The notes under the pieces: generated by a model | What the model was told of the DNA's origin: nothing | Seen by the model: only the letters and a program-made list of their open reading frames with translations | Database searches by the model: none | In this document: piece by piece, positions 1-9,155 of the stretch | How the letters are laid out: each line of letters starts with the position of its first letter | Numbering within the stretch: position 1 is the first letter of the stretch | Source of the DNA: an uncultured Saprospiraceae bacterium | GTDB lineage: Bacteria; Bacteroidota; Bacteroidia; Chitinophagales; Saprospiraceae | DNA length: 64,000 nucleotides | NCBI GenBank assembly: GCA_937980645.1 | Contig: CALJPQ010000014.1 | Location: forward strand, 27,643-91,642 | Direction of reading: 5' to 3' | Program-made: the position numbers and the translations under genes

Positions 1-3000
1 CACGTATGGGTACAGCAACAGCACGCTGGCATTCCGGTGTATAATGCGCTTTTCGGCCTGCATGTGCGCGATGGCCAGGTTTATCACTTAGGGCACCGCT
101 TTGTGCCCGAGTTGGCGCAGCGCGTCAACACTACCCTACCCTCTCTAGGCGCTGCCCGTGCACTGGAACTGGCATTACTACACCTGGGCTTCAAAGCCAC
201 CGACATGCCGCGCCTCAAGCAGCGCATCAGCGACCGTAATTGGGTCTTCGAAGCCGGAAAAGTGGCGCGCCAGGAAATCCCGGTGGACATCTGTTACGAC
301 CTCAATGACCAGGAGCAGCCGCGACTGGCCTGGAAACTCTTCCTCGACCAGGCCAACACTTCCGACATGTGGACCATCACCGTGGACGCTGTAACGGGCC
401 AGGTTCTGCGCCAGCACAACCACACGGTGTATTGCAAGGTCGGCCATGTTCACCGCGCCGACGGTGATTGCCGCGAATACGCAGAAGATACCGACCGGGT
501 TGCAGCCGCACACGAGCCCACGATGTCGTTGGGCGCCAATGATGAAGCCTATCGCGTCTTTGCCCTGCCCGTAGAAAGCCCGGCACATGGCGACCGATCC
601 TTAGTCGTCAATCCTGCCGATCCCGTTGCCTCTCCGTACGGATGGTTAGATGTAGATGGCCAGCCCGGTCCGGAATATACCTACACTCGCGGTAACAACG
701 TGTGGGCCTACGAAGACCGCGCCAACGACAATACGCCCAGCGCTAACGAGTCAGCTACAGGGGTGAACTACGTATTTGATTTTCCTTTTGACCCCAATGC
801 TGAACCGGAAGCCAATCTGGAGGCCTCGATTACGAACCTGTTCTATATGAACAACATGATGCACGACATTGCGTATCGCTTTGGGTTCGATGAGCCGGCG
901 GGCAACTTCCAGCAGAACAACTACGGCCGCGGCGGCCTGGGCAATGACTTTGTGCGCGCCGAAGCTTTAGATGGCGGTGGTGAAAACAACGCCAACTTCT
1001 CTACGCCAGCCGACGGCGGCAACGGTCGTATGCAGATGTACCTGTGGAGTGGCGAAAGTGGCAACGTCGTGCGCGTCAATGGTCCAATATTGGTGCAAGG
1101 CACCTACTACGCCCAGGCAGCTAACGGCTGGGGAGCTCCCATTACGACCACGCCAGTAACAGGAGATGTCGTTATCACAGACGACGGTTCCGGTGGCGAC
1201 GACGCCACGAAGAACTGCAACCCACCAGTCAATAACCTGCAGGGCAAAATCGCTATGATTGACCGCGGCGTGTGCCAGTTCGGCCGAAAAGCCCTGACTG
1301 CCCAACAAGCTGGTGCTATTGGCTGTATCATCTGCAATTTTGAAGATGCTACAATAGGCATGGCCGCCGGCAACTTTGGCGGCCAGGTAACCATACCCGT
1401 TGTTATGATGAGCAAGCCCAATTGCGACTTGCTGCGCCAGTACGCTGGTTTTGGGCTGAACATCTCTTTAGTCCGTCCCACTGTAGCTGGCCCGCAGAAA
1501 TTAGACGGCAGTTTCGACAACGGTATTATCGCACATGAATACGGCCATGGCATCTCCAACCGCCTGACCGGCGGCCCCAGCCAGGCAGGTTGTTTGGGCA
1601 ATGCTGAGCAAATGGGCGAAGGCTGGAGCGACTGGTTTACCCTTATCACCAGTGTGCGCCCGGGCGACGTACCCAAACAGCGCCGCGGCGTGGGTACCTT
1701 CGTCATCCGCCAGCCTAACGACGGCGTAGGCATCCGCCGTGTGCCTTACACCACTGATATGAGTATCAACCCGCACACCTATGGCACCGTAGCCAATAGC
1801 GCTGGCGTGCACGCTATCGGTGAAGTGTGGGCTACCGTAACGTGGGACCTCTATTGGGCTTTCATAGAAAAGTACGGTTACGACCCCGACTGGACGAACC
1901 CCAACAGCGGCAACTACCGCGCCATTCAGCACATCATGGACGGCATGAAACTGCAACCCTGTAGCCCTGGCTTCATAGATGGACGCAATGCCATCCTGCT
2001 GGCCAATGTCCTATATTACAACGGTGCTGACACCTGCCTCATTAGTGAGGTTTTTGCCCGGCGCGGTATGGGCATTTTCGCCAGCCAGGGCAGCAGCAAC
2101 AATTCGGGCGACGGCATAGAAGACTTCAACCCAATACCCACCTGCATTAAAGAACTCAAAATCAGCAAAAGCACCTCGACGCCGCTCATCGAACCGGGTG
2201 GAACGGCGTCGTTTACCATCACCGTCATCAACCACAAAGACGAAACGGCAGAGGGCGTTGTTGTTACCGACCCGCTGCCGCAAGGGCTGTCGTTGGTATC
2301 CGCCTCTAATGGCGGCACGGACGTCGGCGGTGTCGTTACCTGGAATTTGGGCAGCCTGCCTTCTGGCGCCCAGCTAACGCTCACGTACACAGCCAAATCG
2401 GACCCGGCACTGAAGTCATCCCTGTACTTCCGCGACGACATGGAAGAAGAAGGCGACCGCTGGTCTTCCTCATCACTGCTTATCAACGAACCCAATACAT
2501 TCTACCTGCAACAAAATCAGGTACGTGTAGGGCAATGGGCCTGGCGCGTGGACGCACCTGCCAAAGAAACCGACCAGATACTATACAACTACATTCCGGT
2601 GCCCATTCAGGGTAGCCAGCCTGTGCTGCGCTTCTGGCACCGCTATAATACCCAAGCGGGTGTTGACGCCGGTTTTTTAGAGGTGCAAGTGGATGGCGAG
2701 TCCACGTGGCGCCGCTTTGACCGCAGCAAAGTGTTTCGCGGCAGCTACACGGGCGGTATCCAGTACAGCACGTTTGCCATTCCCTTCCTGAGCGGCTTCT
2801 CGGGCAACTCGAACGGCTGGGTGCAGTCATATTTCGACATGAGCGAGTTCGCAGGTAAGAGCGTGGCCTTCCGCTTCCGCTTCGGCACCGACGCCAGCAC
2901 CACCCCTGCCGATGCCCACTGGACAATTGACCAGGTGGACATCTTCGATATGTTCAACTACGACACTGAAGCGTGCGTGCGCTCCAGCGCCGGCGACCAG

Positions 3001-3333
3001 GCCTGCGCCCGCGCGGCAGCCCGGGGCGTCATTGTAAATACAGCCGACATCGTCAGTACGAATGAACCAGCAGCGGCTAATCCCTTAGGCATCCGCGTAC
3101 AACCCAACCCGGCTACGGACTGGGTAACGGTAGCCTTCGGCGCAAGCGCGAGTGGCCCTGTGCTCGTCAATATCCTGAGCGCCGACGGGCGCCAGGTCGC
3201 CCAGATGCGCTTAGAGGGTGTGCATGCCGGCCAGGTAACGCCGCTCGACGTGCGCCACCTGCCCACGGGTGTCTATGTGCTGCGCGTCGAAAGCACTGCC
3301 GGCGCCAGTAGCGTGAAAGTGGTCAAGCAATAG
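1..3333 (+). CDS. Secreted M36 (fungalysin) metallopeptidase with T9SS sorting domain, 5' truncated by window edge
   Basis: The frame is open from base 1, so the gene starts upstream; the first visible residues (HVWVQQQHAGIPVYNA) are typical of the FTP propeptide of fungalysin/thermolysin proteases. The zinc site HEYGH lies at 1534-1548, followed by EGWSDWF with the third ligand, which is diagnostic of M36. A PA domain (about 1230-1480; DRGVCQFG) is inserted before it. After the catalytic domain come a DUF11-type beta domain (about 2150-2400; PGGTASFTITV), a jelly-roll-like segment and a C-terminal type A T9SS sorting domain (from about 3085; PNPATDWVTV). It is a secreted, probably cell-surface protease. 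A perfect-stem terminator follows the stop codon. Family is certain; substrate unknown. Confidence 0.93.
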   Translation, partial: HVWVQQQHAGIPVYNALFGLHVRDGQVYHLGHRFVPELAQRVNTTLPSLGAARALELALLHLGFKATDMPRLKQRISDRNWVFEAGKVARQEIPVDICYDLNDQEQPRLAWKLFLDQANTSDMWTITVDAVTGQVLRQHNHTVYCKVGHVHRADGDCREYAEDTDRVAAAHEPTMSLGANDEAYRVFALPVESPAHGDRSLVVNPADPVASPYGWLDVDGQPGPEYTYTRGNNVWAYEDRANDNTPSANESATGVNYVFDFPFDPNAEPEANLEASITNLFYMNNMMHDIAYRFGFDEPAGNFQQNNYGRGGLGNDFVRAEALDGGGENNANFSTPADGGNGRMQMYLWSGESGNVVRVNGPILVQGTYYAQAANGWGAPITTTPVTGDVVITDDGSGGDDATKNCNPPVNNLQGKIAMIDRGVCQFGRKALTAQQAGAIGCIICNFEDATIGMAAGNFGGQVTIPVVMMSKPNCDLLRQYAGFGLNISLVRPTVAGPQKLDGSFDNGIIAHEYGHGISNRLTGGPSQAGCLGNAEQMGEGWSDWFTLITSVRPGDVPKQRRGVGTFVIRQPNDGVGIRRVPYTTDMSINPHTYGTVANSAGVHAIGEVWATVTWDLYWAFIEKYGYDPDWTNPNSGNYRAIQHIMDGMKLQPCSPGFIDGRNAILLANVLYYNGADTCLISEVFARRGMGIFASQGSSNNSGDGIEDFNPIPTCIKELKISKSTSTPLIEPGGTASFTITVINHKDETAEGVVVTDPLPQGLSLVSASNGGTDVGGVVTWNLGSLPSGAQLTLTYTAKSDPALKSSLYFRDDMEEEGDRWSSSSLLINEPNTFYLQQNQVRVGQWAWRVDAPAKETDQILYNYIPVPIQGSQPVLRFWHRYNTQAGVDAGFLEVQVDGESTWRRFDRSKVFRGSYTGGIQYSTFAIPFLSGFSGNSNGWVQSYFDMSEFAGKSVAFRFRFGTDASTTPADAHWTIDQVDIFDMFNYDTEACVRSSAGDQACARAAARGVIVNTADIVSTNEPAAANPLGIRVQPNPATDWVTVAFGASASGPVLVNILSADGRQVAQMRLEGVHAGQVTPLDVRHLPTGVYVLRVESTAGASSVKVVKQ

Positions 3334-3357
3334 CGTTTTACCACCTATGCCAAAAAG

Positions 3358-3397
3358 AAGAGGTTTGCGAAGCCGTGTGGTTTCGCAAACCTCTTTT
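3358..3397 (+). terminator. Rho-independent terminator after the M36 protease
   Basis: A perfect 14-bp inverted repeat (AAGAGGTTTGCGAA, loop of 10, then its complement) ends in TTTT at 3394-3397. It lies just 3' of the protease stop codon. It overlaps the first codons of a longer open frame of the next gene, which argues for that gene's internal start at 3437. Confidence 0.85.
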
Positions 3398-3405
3398 ACC
3401 TTCGC
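3397..3405 (+). promoter_or_regulatory. Bacteroidota -7 element upstream of the penicillin-binding protein
   Basis: TACCTTCGC fits TAnnTTTG with one mismatch, directly behind the terminator and 31 nt before the chosen ATG. No convincing -33 TTTG was found at the usual distance. Confidence 0.5.
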
Positions 3406-3436
3406 AGGCCTGTTTGTACCAGGACTCATCCACAGC

Positions 3437-6094
3437 ATGCTAAAGCTCTTTTCTTCGCTTCGAGAAAATCGGCGCGTACAGTCCCTCCTCGCTCCTATAC
3501 GCACTGCCCAACAGTGGTTGGCAGACCTGCTGCAACCCGTGTTGGCGCCGCTGCGAAGTGCGTGGGCCGCCCTTACGGCACCCGCACGTGCCGCCTGGCG
3601 ACGCTTCGAGGTGCGTTTTCCATGGATGGCCAACGTATTGTCCGGCGCAGGCACCTTGCTTCGCTGGGGCATTTATTTTTTGCTCTTCCTCATCGCCTGC
3701 GTCTGGCTCGGCTTCTTTGGCCACCTGCCTGACACCGATGAATTGCGCTCTATAGAAACGGCCAACGCTACCGAGATTTATTCCGCAGATAGCGTCTTGC
3801 TGGGCAAGTTTTACGTGGAGAATCGGACTACCATTCCTTTAGAGAAGATTTCGCCCTACGTTGTTACTGCTCTTTTGGCTACCGAAGACCGCCGCTTCTT
3901 TGAGCACAGCGGCATTGACCTGACCAGCTGGGCGCGTGTAGCCCTTGGCCTGATAACCAAAGACAATAAAGGTGGCGGCTCCACGCTTAGCCAGCAATTG
4001 GCCAAAAATCTGTATCCGCGCAAGCGATACGCCATCCCGGGCATCAGCCTGCTCATCAATAAAATTCGGGAAAACTTCATCTCCGTGCGCTTAGAGCGCA
4101 TTTATACCAAAGCGGAACTGCTCAATCTGTACCTGAACACCGTGCCCTTTGGTGGCGACCGCTACGGCGTCAGTGTGGCTGCAAGGCATTTTTACAACAA
4201 AAAAGCCCAGGAATTGACGCCCGACCAGGCAGCGACGCTGATTGGTATGCTGAAAGCCACGACCTACTACGACCCGGTGCGCAATCCCGAAAATGCCCTG
4301 CGGCGCCGCAACTTAGTGCTCAAGCAAATGGTGAAAAACAGCGCCTTCAATGTTTCGGTACGCAGCGATGAACCAGGTATGGATCAAGTGCGCTCCATGA
4401 TAGAGCGCGGGCGCATTTCGCAAAAAGAATACGAGCAACTCATTCAAAAGCCTTTAGGCGCCCGCCGATATCACGTGGACAGCCACAACGAAGGGCTGGC
4501 CACCTATTTCCGCGAATACTTGCGCACCGATGTGCTGCCCAAATTGCTCAAGGGCCGCACGCATAGCGATGGCACCCCGTTCAACCTCTACACCGACGGG
4601 CTGAAGGTCTATACCACCATCCACAGCCGCGCGCAGCGCTATGCTGAAGAGGCTGTACGCCAGCACATGAGCCAGCTGCAAGACCTTTTCGACCGCCATT
4701 GGAAAGGCTACAAAGGCGTGGAAAAACCCTGGGGCGACGACCGCTGGATAGACGAGCAGGTACGCCGCAGCGAGCGCTGGCTCACCTTGCGCGATGCCGG
4801 CTGGAGCGAAGTTGATATCCGCGCCGACTTTGAAAAGCCCGTGCGTATGACCATCTTCTCCTGGCGTGGTGCTGCTTCGGAGATAGACACGGTCATGACG
4901 CCGTTAGACAGCGTGCGCTACTACTTCTGCCTGCTCAACTGCGGCTTTATGGCCATGGAGCACGCCAACGGGTATGTCCGCGCCTGGGTGGGCGGCACGC
5001 ACTACAAGTACTTCAAATACGACCACGTCCGGAGTACGCGCCAGGTCGGCTCTACCTTCAAGCCCATCGTTTACGCTGCTGCACTGCAGGACTCTTTTTC
5101 TCCCTGTTCTTATCTGCCCAACCAGCAGGTAAAAATTGTGGACTGGGAGCCGCGCAACGCCGACGGCTTCTACGGAGGCTGGTATTCGCTGACGGCCGGG
5201 CTGACCAACTCGGTCAATGTCATCGCTGCCCAGCTCATTGAGCGCGTAGGCATTGAGCGCACCATTCAGCTGGCCCGCAAAATGGGCATCACGGCGCGCA
5301 TGCCGCGCGAATTTGGCATTAGCCTGGGGGCTGCCGACATTTCGCTATACGAGATGATGCAGGTGTACGGTACTATGGCCAATCAAGGTGTGCGCCCCGA
5401 GCCGGTGGTCGTCTTGCGCATCGTTACCCGTACGGGCGAGGTGGTGTACGACCACGCTCAGGCGATAGCGCAAAATCCGCCCACACCGGTGCGCGCACTC
5501 ACACCTGACCAGGCCGCTACCATGACCCGCATGATGCAGTCGGTTATCAACAGCGGCACGGGCGCGCGCCTGCGCTACGGCTATGGGCTGCATCAGGGCG
5601 ATTTCGCCGGCAAAACGGGTACCACGCAAAACCAAGCTGACGGCTGGTTTATCTGCTACAACCCGCGCTTAGTTACGGGCGCCTGGGTGGGCGCTTCCAG
5701 CCCGGCCGTGCGCTTCCGCTCGCTGGCGTTAGGGCAGGGTGCCTCTATGGCGTTGCCTATCGTCGGCATCTTCTGGCATAAAATGGCCAACGACCGCGAA
5801 TTTGTCAAATGGTATCAGGAGCGCTTCCCGGAACCGCCGCCACACGTGCTGGCTAAATTCGGCTGCCCGGGCTTCATTGACATCTCACCCGATACGCTCC
5901 AGATGCTTCTCACGGACTCCACTTTGCGCGAAGAACTCCGCCAAAACGGCTTCCGAAACCTGAGAGAAGTCGCTGACCAGTACTTCGAGCAGGAAAACGG
6001 CGGCGAAGGGCACGACTCCAGCGAAGAGCCTCCTACTAAACGCACCAACATTCTGGAGCGCCTCTTCGGACGCCGCGAAAACCAGGAACAGTAA
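3437..6094 (+). CDS. Class A penicillin-binding protein (bifunctional transglycosylase/transpeptidase, PBP1A-like)
   Basis: Polymerises lipid II and cross-links peptidoglycan in the periplasm while anchored in the inner membrane. A cytoplasmic N-terminus of about 75 residues precedes one membrane segment (GIYFLLFLIACVWLGFFG). The GT51 glycosyltransferase domain follows, with its catalytic-Glu motif TEDRRFFEH and GGSTLSQQLAKN. The transpeptidase motifs are complete: SxxK as STFK (Ser539), SVN, and KTGT (Lys726). About 885 residues from this start. The open frame extends to 3347, but that upstream part overlaps a terminator hairpin, so ATG 3437 is chosen. The next gene starts 2 bp after the stop, so the two are probably cotranscribed. 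Confidence 0.95.
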   Translation: MLKLFSSLRENRRVQSLLAPIRTAQQWLADLLQPVLAPLRSAWAALTAPARAAWRRFEVRFPWMANVLSGAGTLLRWGIYFLLFLIACVWLGFFGHLPDTDELRSIETANATEIYSADSVLLGKFYVENRTTIPLEKISPYVVTALLATEDRRFFEHSGIDLTSWARVALGLITKDNKGGGSTLSQQLAKNLYPRKRYAIPGISLLINKIRENFISVRLERIYTKAELLNLYLNTVPFGGDRYGVSVAARHFYNKKAQELTPDQAATLIGMLKATTYYDPVRNPENALRRRNLVLKQMVKNSAFNVSVRSDEPGMDQVRSMIERGRISQKEYEQLIQKPLGARRYHVDSHNEGLATYFREYLRTDVLPKLLKGRTHSDGTPFNLYTDGLKVYTTIHSRAQRYAEEAVRQHMSQLQDLFDRHWKGYKGVEKPWGDDRWIDEQVRRSERWLTLRDAGWSEVDIRADFEKPVRMTIFSWRGAASEIDTVMTPLDSVRYYFCLLNCGFMAMEHANGYVRAWVGGTHYKYFKYDHVRSTRQVGSTFKPIVYAAALQDSFSPCSYLPNQQVKIVDWEPRNADGFYGGWYSLTAGLTNSVNVIAAQLIERVGIERTIQLARKMGITARMPREFGISLGAADISLYEMMQVYGTMANQGVRPEPVVVLRIVTRTGEVVYDHAQAIAQNPPTPVRALTPDQAATMTRMMQSVINSGTGARLRYGYGLHQGDFAGKTGTTQNQADGWFICYNPRLVTGAWVGASSPAVRFRSLALGQGASMALPIVGIFWHKMANDREFVKWYQERFPEPPPHVLAKFGCPGFIDISPDTLQMLLTDSTLREELRQNGFRNLREVADQYFEQENGGEGHDSSEEPPTKRTNILERLFGRRENQEQ

Positions 6095-6096
6095 AC

Positions 6097-7410
6097 ATGA
6101 AATCCGCGCCCAAGAAATCGCTGCGCTTCCGGTGGCTCGTCGCACTCATGCTGATAGTGCTGGCTACGGGCGCAATCGTCTGGCTGTTTCGCGGCAGCCC
6201 TAACAGTGAGAAGCGCTTCGTGTGGACGCCTAATTACCAGGAAAAAAGTGCCCAACCTTTTGGTACTCAGGCGCTATATCGCCTGCTAAGTGAATACTTC
6301 CCTGGCCATTCGCTGACAGCCGTTACCGAAGACTTGGAATTCGTGCTCCCTTTAGAGAACGAGGCGCCTGCCACCTATTTCTTCATCGGGGAACGCCCGT
6401 ACTACGACTCCGCCGCTACCGCCCACCTGTTAGCGTTCGTAGAAGCCGGCAACACGGCATTCCTCTGTAGCGAACGCATCCCGTTTGACCTGATGTTTTA
6501 CCTCTACCACGAAGAATGCCCGCAAGCGCCGTGGTCGAACTACCAGACTTTAACTGCTGATAGCCTTTGGCTCTCACTGAAAACCCATGAAAACATCCTG
6601 AAAACGAGTGTTTATCATGCCGACCGCAACCGACCCGCGTTGTTTACCTGGGCTTATATCCCGGCGGAATACTTTTGCCCGTCGTTGCCACAAAGGCCGT
6701 TAGGCTATGCCGACGACTCTTTAGTCAATTTTGCGCGTTTCCCTTATGGTAAAGGCGCCTTCTATCTGCACACAACGCCATTGGTCTTTACCAATTATCA
6801 CTTGCTGCGCCCAGAAGTGCAGCGCTATCTCGAAGCGGTATTGGCCTACTTGCCCGAAGGTGACATGTACTGGGATGTGAAGTTCCGCGACCCGGAAGAG
6901 GTGCAGCGCCTGCGGGCCAGCGGCCGACGCCCTCCTTTCGAGCATCCGCTCAAACACCTGCTGCAACACCCTTCGCTGGCCTGGGCGTGGTACCTGGTCG
7001 TGGCTCTGGTAGCCCTGTACGTGTTGTTCCGGAGTAAGCGCCGGCAACGCACCGTGCCTGTATGGCCGCGCAAGGAGAACCACTCCTTCGAGTATGTCAA
7101 CGCCATCGCGCAAATGCACTTCCAACAGCACAACTACCGCTACCTGTGTGTGCAACTCATGAATACGTTTCTCCAGCAAGTGCGCGAACGCTTTGGCCTC
7201 GCACCGCCGCCTGACGTTGAGGGGCTGCTGAGCGTTCCCAGCGATTTTGTACAGCGTTTAGCAGAAACGGCCAGAGTCCCGGCTGGCGATGTGCAAATTA
7301 TTTTCTCCAACTACGCCGCAAGCCTTATCTACCCGCCCACCGTACAGAATGTCATCGTCCTGCGCTCCAATATTCGCCACTTTTGGGAACTGACCGAAAG
7401 CCGCGGATAG
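6097..7410 (+). CDS. DUF4350 domain membrane protein
   Basis: A 437-residue protein with an N-terminal membrane segment (about residues 14-31), an extracytoplasmic DUF4350-like domain that resembles a degenerate GATase/ABC-transporter-type fold (TQALYRLLSEYFPGH and ATYFFIGERPYYD), and a second membrane segment near residue 300 (YLVVALVALYVLF) followed by a basic cytoplasmic tail. The family is usually encoded with MoxR ATPase operons; here its partner is a penicillin-binding protein 2 bp upstream, suggesting an envelope-related role (inference). No catalytic residues are recognisable and the function is unknown. It ends convergently with lepB, leaving 59 bp between them with no strong terminator. 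Confidence 0.75.
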   Translation: MKSAPKKSLRFRWLVALMLIVLATGAIVWLFRGSPNSEKRFVWTPNYQEKSAQPFGTQALYRLLSEYFPGHSLTAVTEDLEFVLPLENEAPATYFFIGERPYYDSAATAHLLAFVEAGNTAFLCSERIPFDLMFYLYHEECPQAPWSNYQTLTADSLWLSLKTHENILKTSVYHADRNRPALFTWAYIPAEYFCPSLPQRPLGYADDSLVNFARFPYGKGAFYLHTTPLVFTNYHLLRPEVQRYLEAVLAYLPEGDMYWDVKFRDPEEVQRLRASGRRPPFEHPLKHLLQHPSLAWAWYLVVALVALYVLFRSKRRQRTVPVWPRKENHSFEYVNAIAQMHFQQHNYRYLCVQLMNTFLQQVRERFGLAPPPDVEGLLSVPSDFVQRLAETARVPAGDVQIIFSNYAASLIYPPTVQNVIVLRSNIRHFWELTESRG

Positions 7411-7469
7411 AAAACGATACCTCCCACGGGCTTATACCCGCCCTGACAGACGTTTTCACTGCCACGCCA

Positions 7470-9092
7470 TTACATTTGATTGGCCGAACGGAAGATGCGG
7501 TTCCAGTTGATGCCGTCGCGCAGAGTGGCGTTTTTCGTCGAAAAGAAGATAAACAGCGGCTTGCCGACGATGTGGTCTTCGGGCACATAGCCCCAAATAC
7601 GCGAGTCTTCGGAGTTGTGGCGGTTATCGCCCATCATCCAATAGTAATTCTGCTGGAAGGTGTAGGTGGACGTTTCCTTTCCGTCTATGAAATACTTGCC
7701 GTCGCGCACTTCCAACGTATGCCCTTCATAGACGCGAATGATGCGCTCGTAGAAAGGCAGACTGGCGGGCGTGAGGGCTACGGTAGCGCCCTTTTTAGGG
7801 ATGTAAATGGGGCCAAAGTTGTCCACCGTCCAGTGGCCGTATTGAGCGGCGTCGTTAGGGAAGACGTATCCAGGTCTGGCGCCCGGCTCGAAGCGTTCGA
7901 CGATAATGCCCGGCCCCCAGGATTTGACTTTGGCCACCTGTTCAGCATCGAGGTTGTAGTATCGGCGCAGTTCGCCCGTAGGCAGTTCGACAGGTATAGC
8001 ATCGTTGAGGTTGACGCCAATTTCTTCCAATTTGCGCAGGTTAAGCATGCCGCCCTCGCTGCGAATGTAGTAGGCAAACTGCAGATGCCGAGGATTGACG
8101 GCGGGCTGGCCGTTGATATAGACCTGCCCGTCCTTAATTTCCAGGCTATCGCCGGGCAGGCCGATGCAGCGCTTGATGTAGTGGTCTTTTTTGTCAATGG
8201 GCCGCGCTACCACCGGAGGCATGGGCGGCAACGGGCGATTGAGGCGCCGAAGCATATCCATTTCGCGCCGCCACTGATAGATGTCATAAGTACGCCCGGG
8301 CGTGATGATGACACTATCACCCGCCGGAAAGTTGAACACTACTGGTTCGTTGCGGTCGATCTGCTCCAAGGCCGGTAAGCGGAAATAGGGCAGCGACGGT
8401 TCGCGCAAGTACGATTCGCGCGCCAGCAAACCGCTGCTCTGCTGACTGAAGCGGTTGTGAATGAGCGGAAACTGCAGCACCGTCATCGGTGTGCGAATGC
8501 CGTAATGCGCTTTGCTGACAAACAAGTAATCGCCCACCTTGAGGCTGCCCTCCATCGAGGAGGTAGGAATGACAAAAGCCTCAATCAGGAACATGCGAAT
8601 GAACGCCGCCGCAAAAACGGCAAAAATGATGGCCTCTACCCACTCGCGCAACGGCGACTTCTTGAAAGGATTGTTGGCATCCAAGCGCCGAAGCGTGGCC
8701 TTGTCGTCTTTGGCCTTCGCTTCGGCGTATTGCTGGTGAAAAGCGCGTTCCTGCTCGAGAATAGGGCCGTTGTATTTGTCCTTCGGGTTGCGCCCAATGA
8801 GGAAAAAGGGTATCGGAGCATAAATCACCGCCAGAGCCGCCTGCCAAAAGGAGTGCTTACCAAAGGAGCGCATCGTGTCCACGCAAAGCCCGGCGTAAAT
8901 GAAGATATTGACAATCGGGAACAACAACCAGGCCGCATACGCAGGCTTGTGTCCCACCAATTTGCACCATTCTACCGACGCCAGACCGGGCACAAGTGCT
9001 TTCCAACCCGGAATGCCGGCTTTTTCAAAAACCTTGACCATGCTCAGCGAGAGCAAAATGTACAGGACAATCAGGAAAATCAGCACTTCCAT
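7470..9092 (-). CDS. lepB: Signal peptidase I with N-terminal membrane extension
   Basis: Cleaves signal peptides of exported proteins at the periplasmic face of the inner membrane. It has 540 residues, much longer than E. coli LepB. About 110 extra N-terminal residues form several hydrophobic segments (about 1-20, 53-70, 83-100), a DUF5684-like extension common in Bacteroidota. Then comes the canonical membrane segment and the catalytic Ser box PTSSMEGSL (Ser179). The Lys box is HYIKRCIGLPGD (Lys307), and the C-terminal box is GDNRHNSEDSR. A roughly 120-residue insertion lies between the Ser and Lys boxes. With many secreted proteins in the window it is clearly a housekeeping export enzyme. 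Confidence 0.95.
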   Translation of the reverse strand: MEVLIFLIVLYILLSLSMVKVFEKAGIPGWKALVPGLASVEWCKLVGHKPAYAAWLLFPIVNIFIYAGLCVDTMRSFGKHSFWQAALAVIYAPIPFFLIGRNPKDKYNGPILEQERAFHQQYAEAKAKDDKATLRRLDANNPFKKSPLREWVEAIIFAVFAAAFIRMFLIEAFVIPTSSMEGSLKVGDYLFVSKAHYGIRTPMTVLQFPLIHNRFSQQSSGLLARESYLREPSLPYFRLPALEQIDRNEPVVFNFPAGDSVIITPGRTYDIYQWRREMDMLRRLNRPLPPMPPVVARPIDKKDHYIKRCIGLPGDSLEIKDGQVYINGQPAVNPRHLQFAYYIRSEGGMLNLRKLEEIGVNLNDAIPVELPTGELRRYYNLDAEQVAKVKSWGPGIIVERFEPGARPGYVFPNDAAQYGHWTVDNFGPIYIPKKGATVALTPASLPFYERIIRVYEGHTLEVRDGKYFIDGKETSTYTFQQNYYWMMGDNRHNSEDSRIWGYVPEDHIVGKPLFIFFSTKNATLRDGINWNRIFRSANQM

Positions 9093-9155
9093 GAGGACAA
9101 GATAAATAGGCCGCCGGGCGGCAGTGAGTGTTTGTAGTATCTGACAGACAGGTGT

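Noticed and set aside
7383..8378. A 331-codon rightward frame opposite lepB
   Set aside because: It lies entirely antisense to a confirmed signal peptidase gene and encodes no recognisable motif; long shadow frames are expected in GC-rich DNA.
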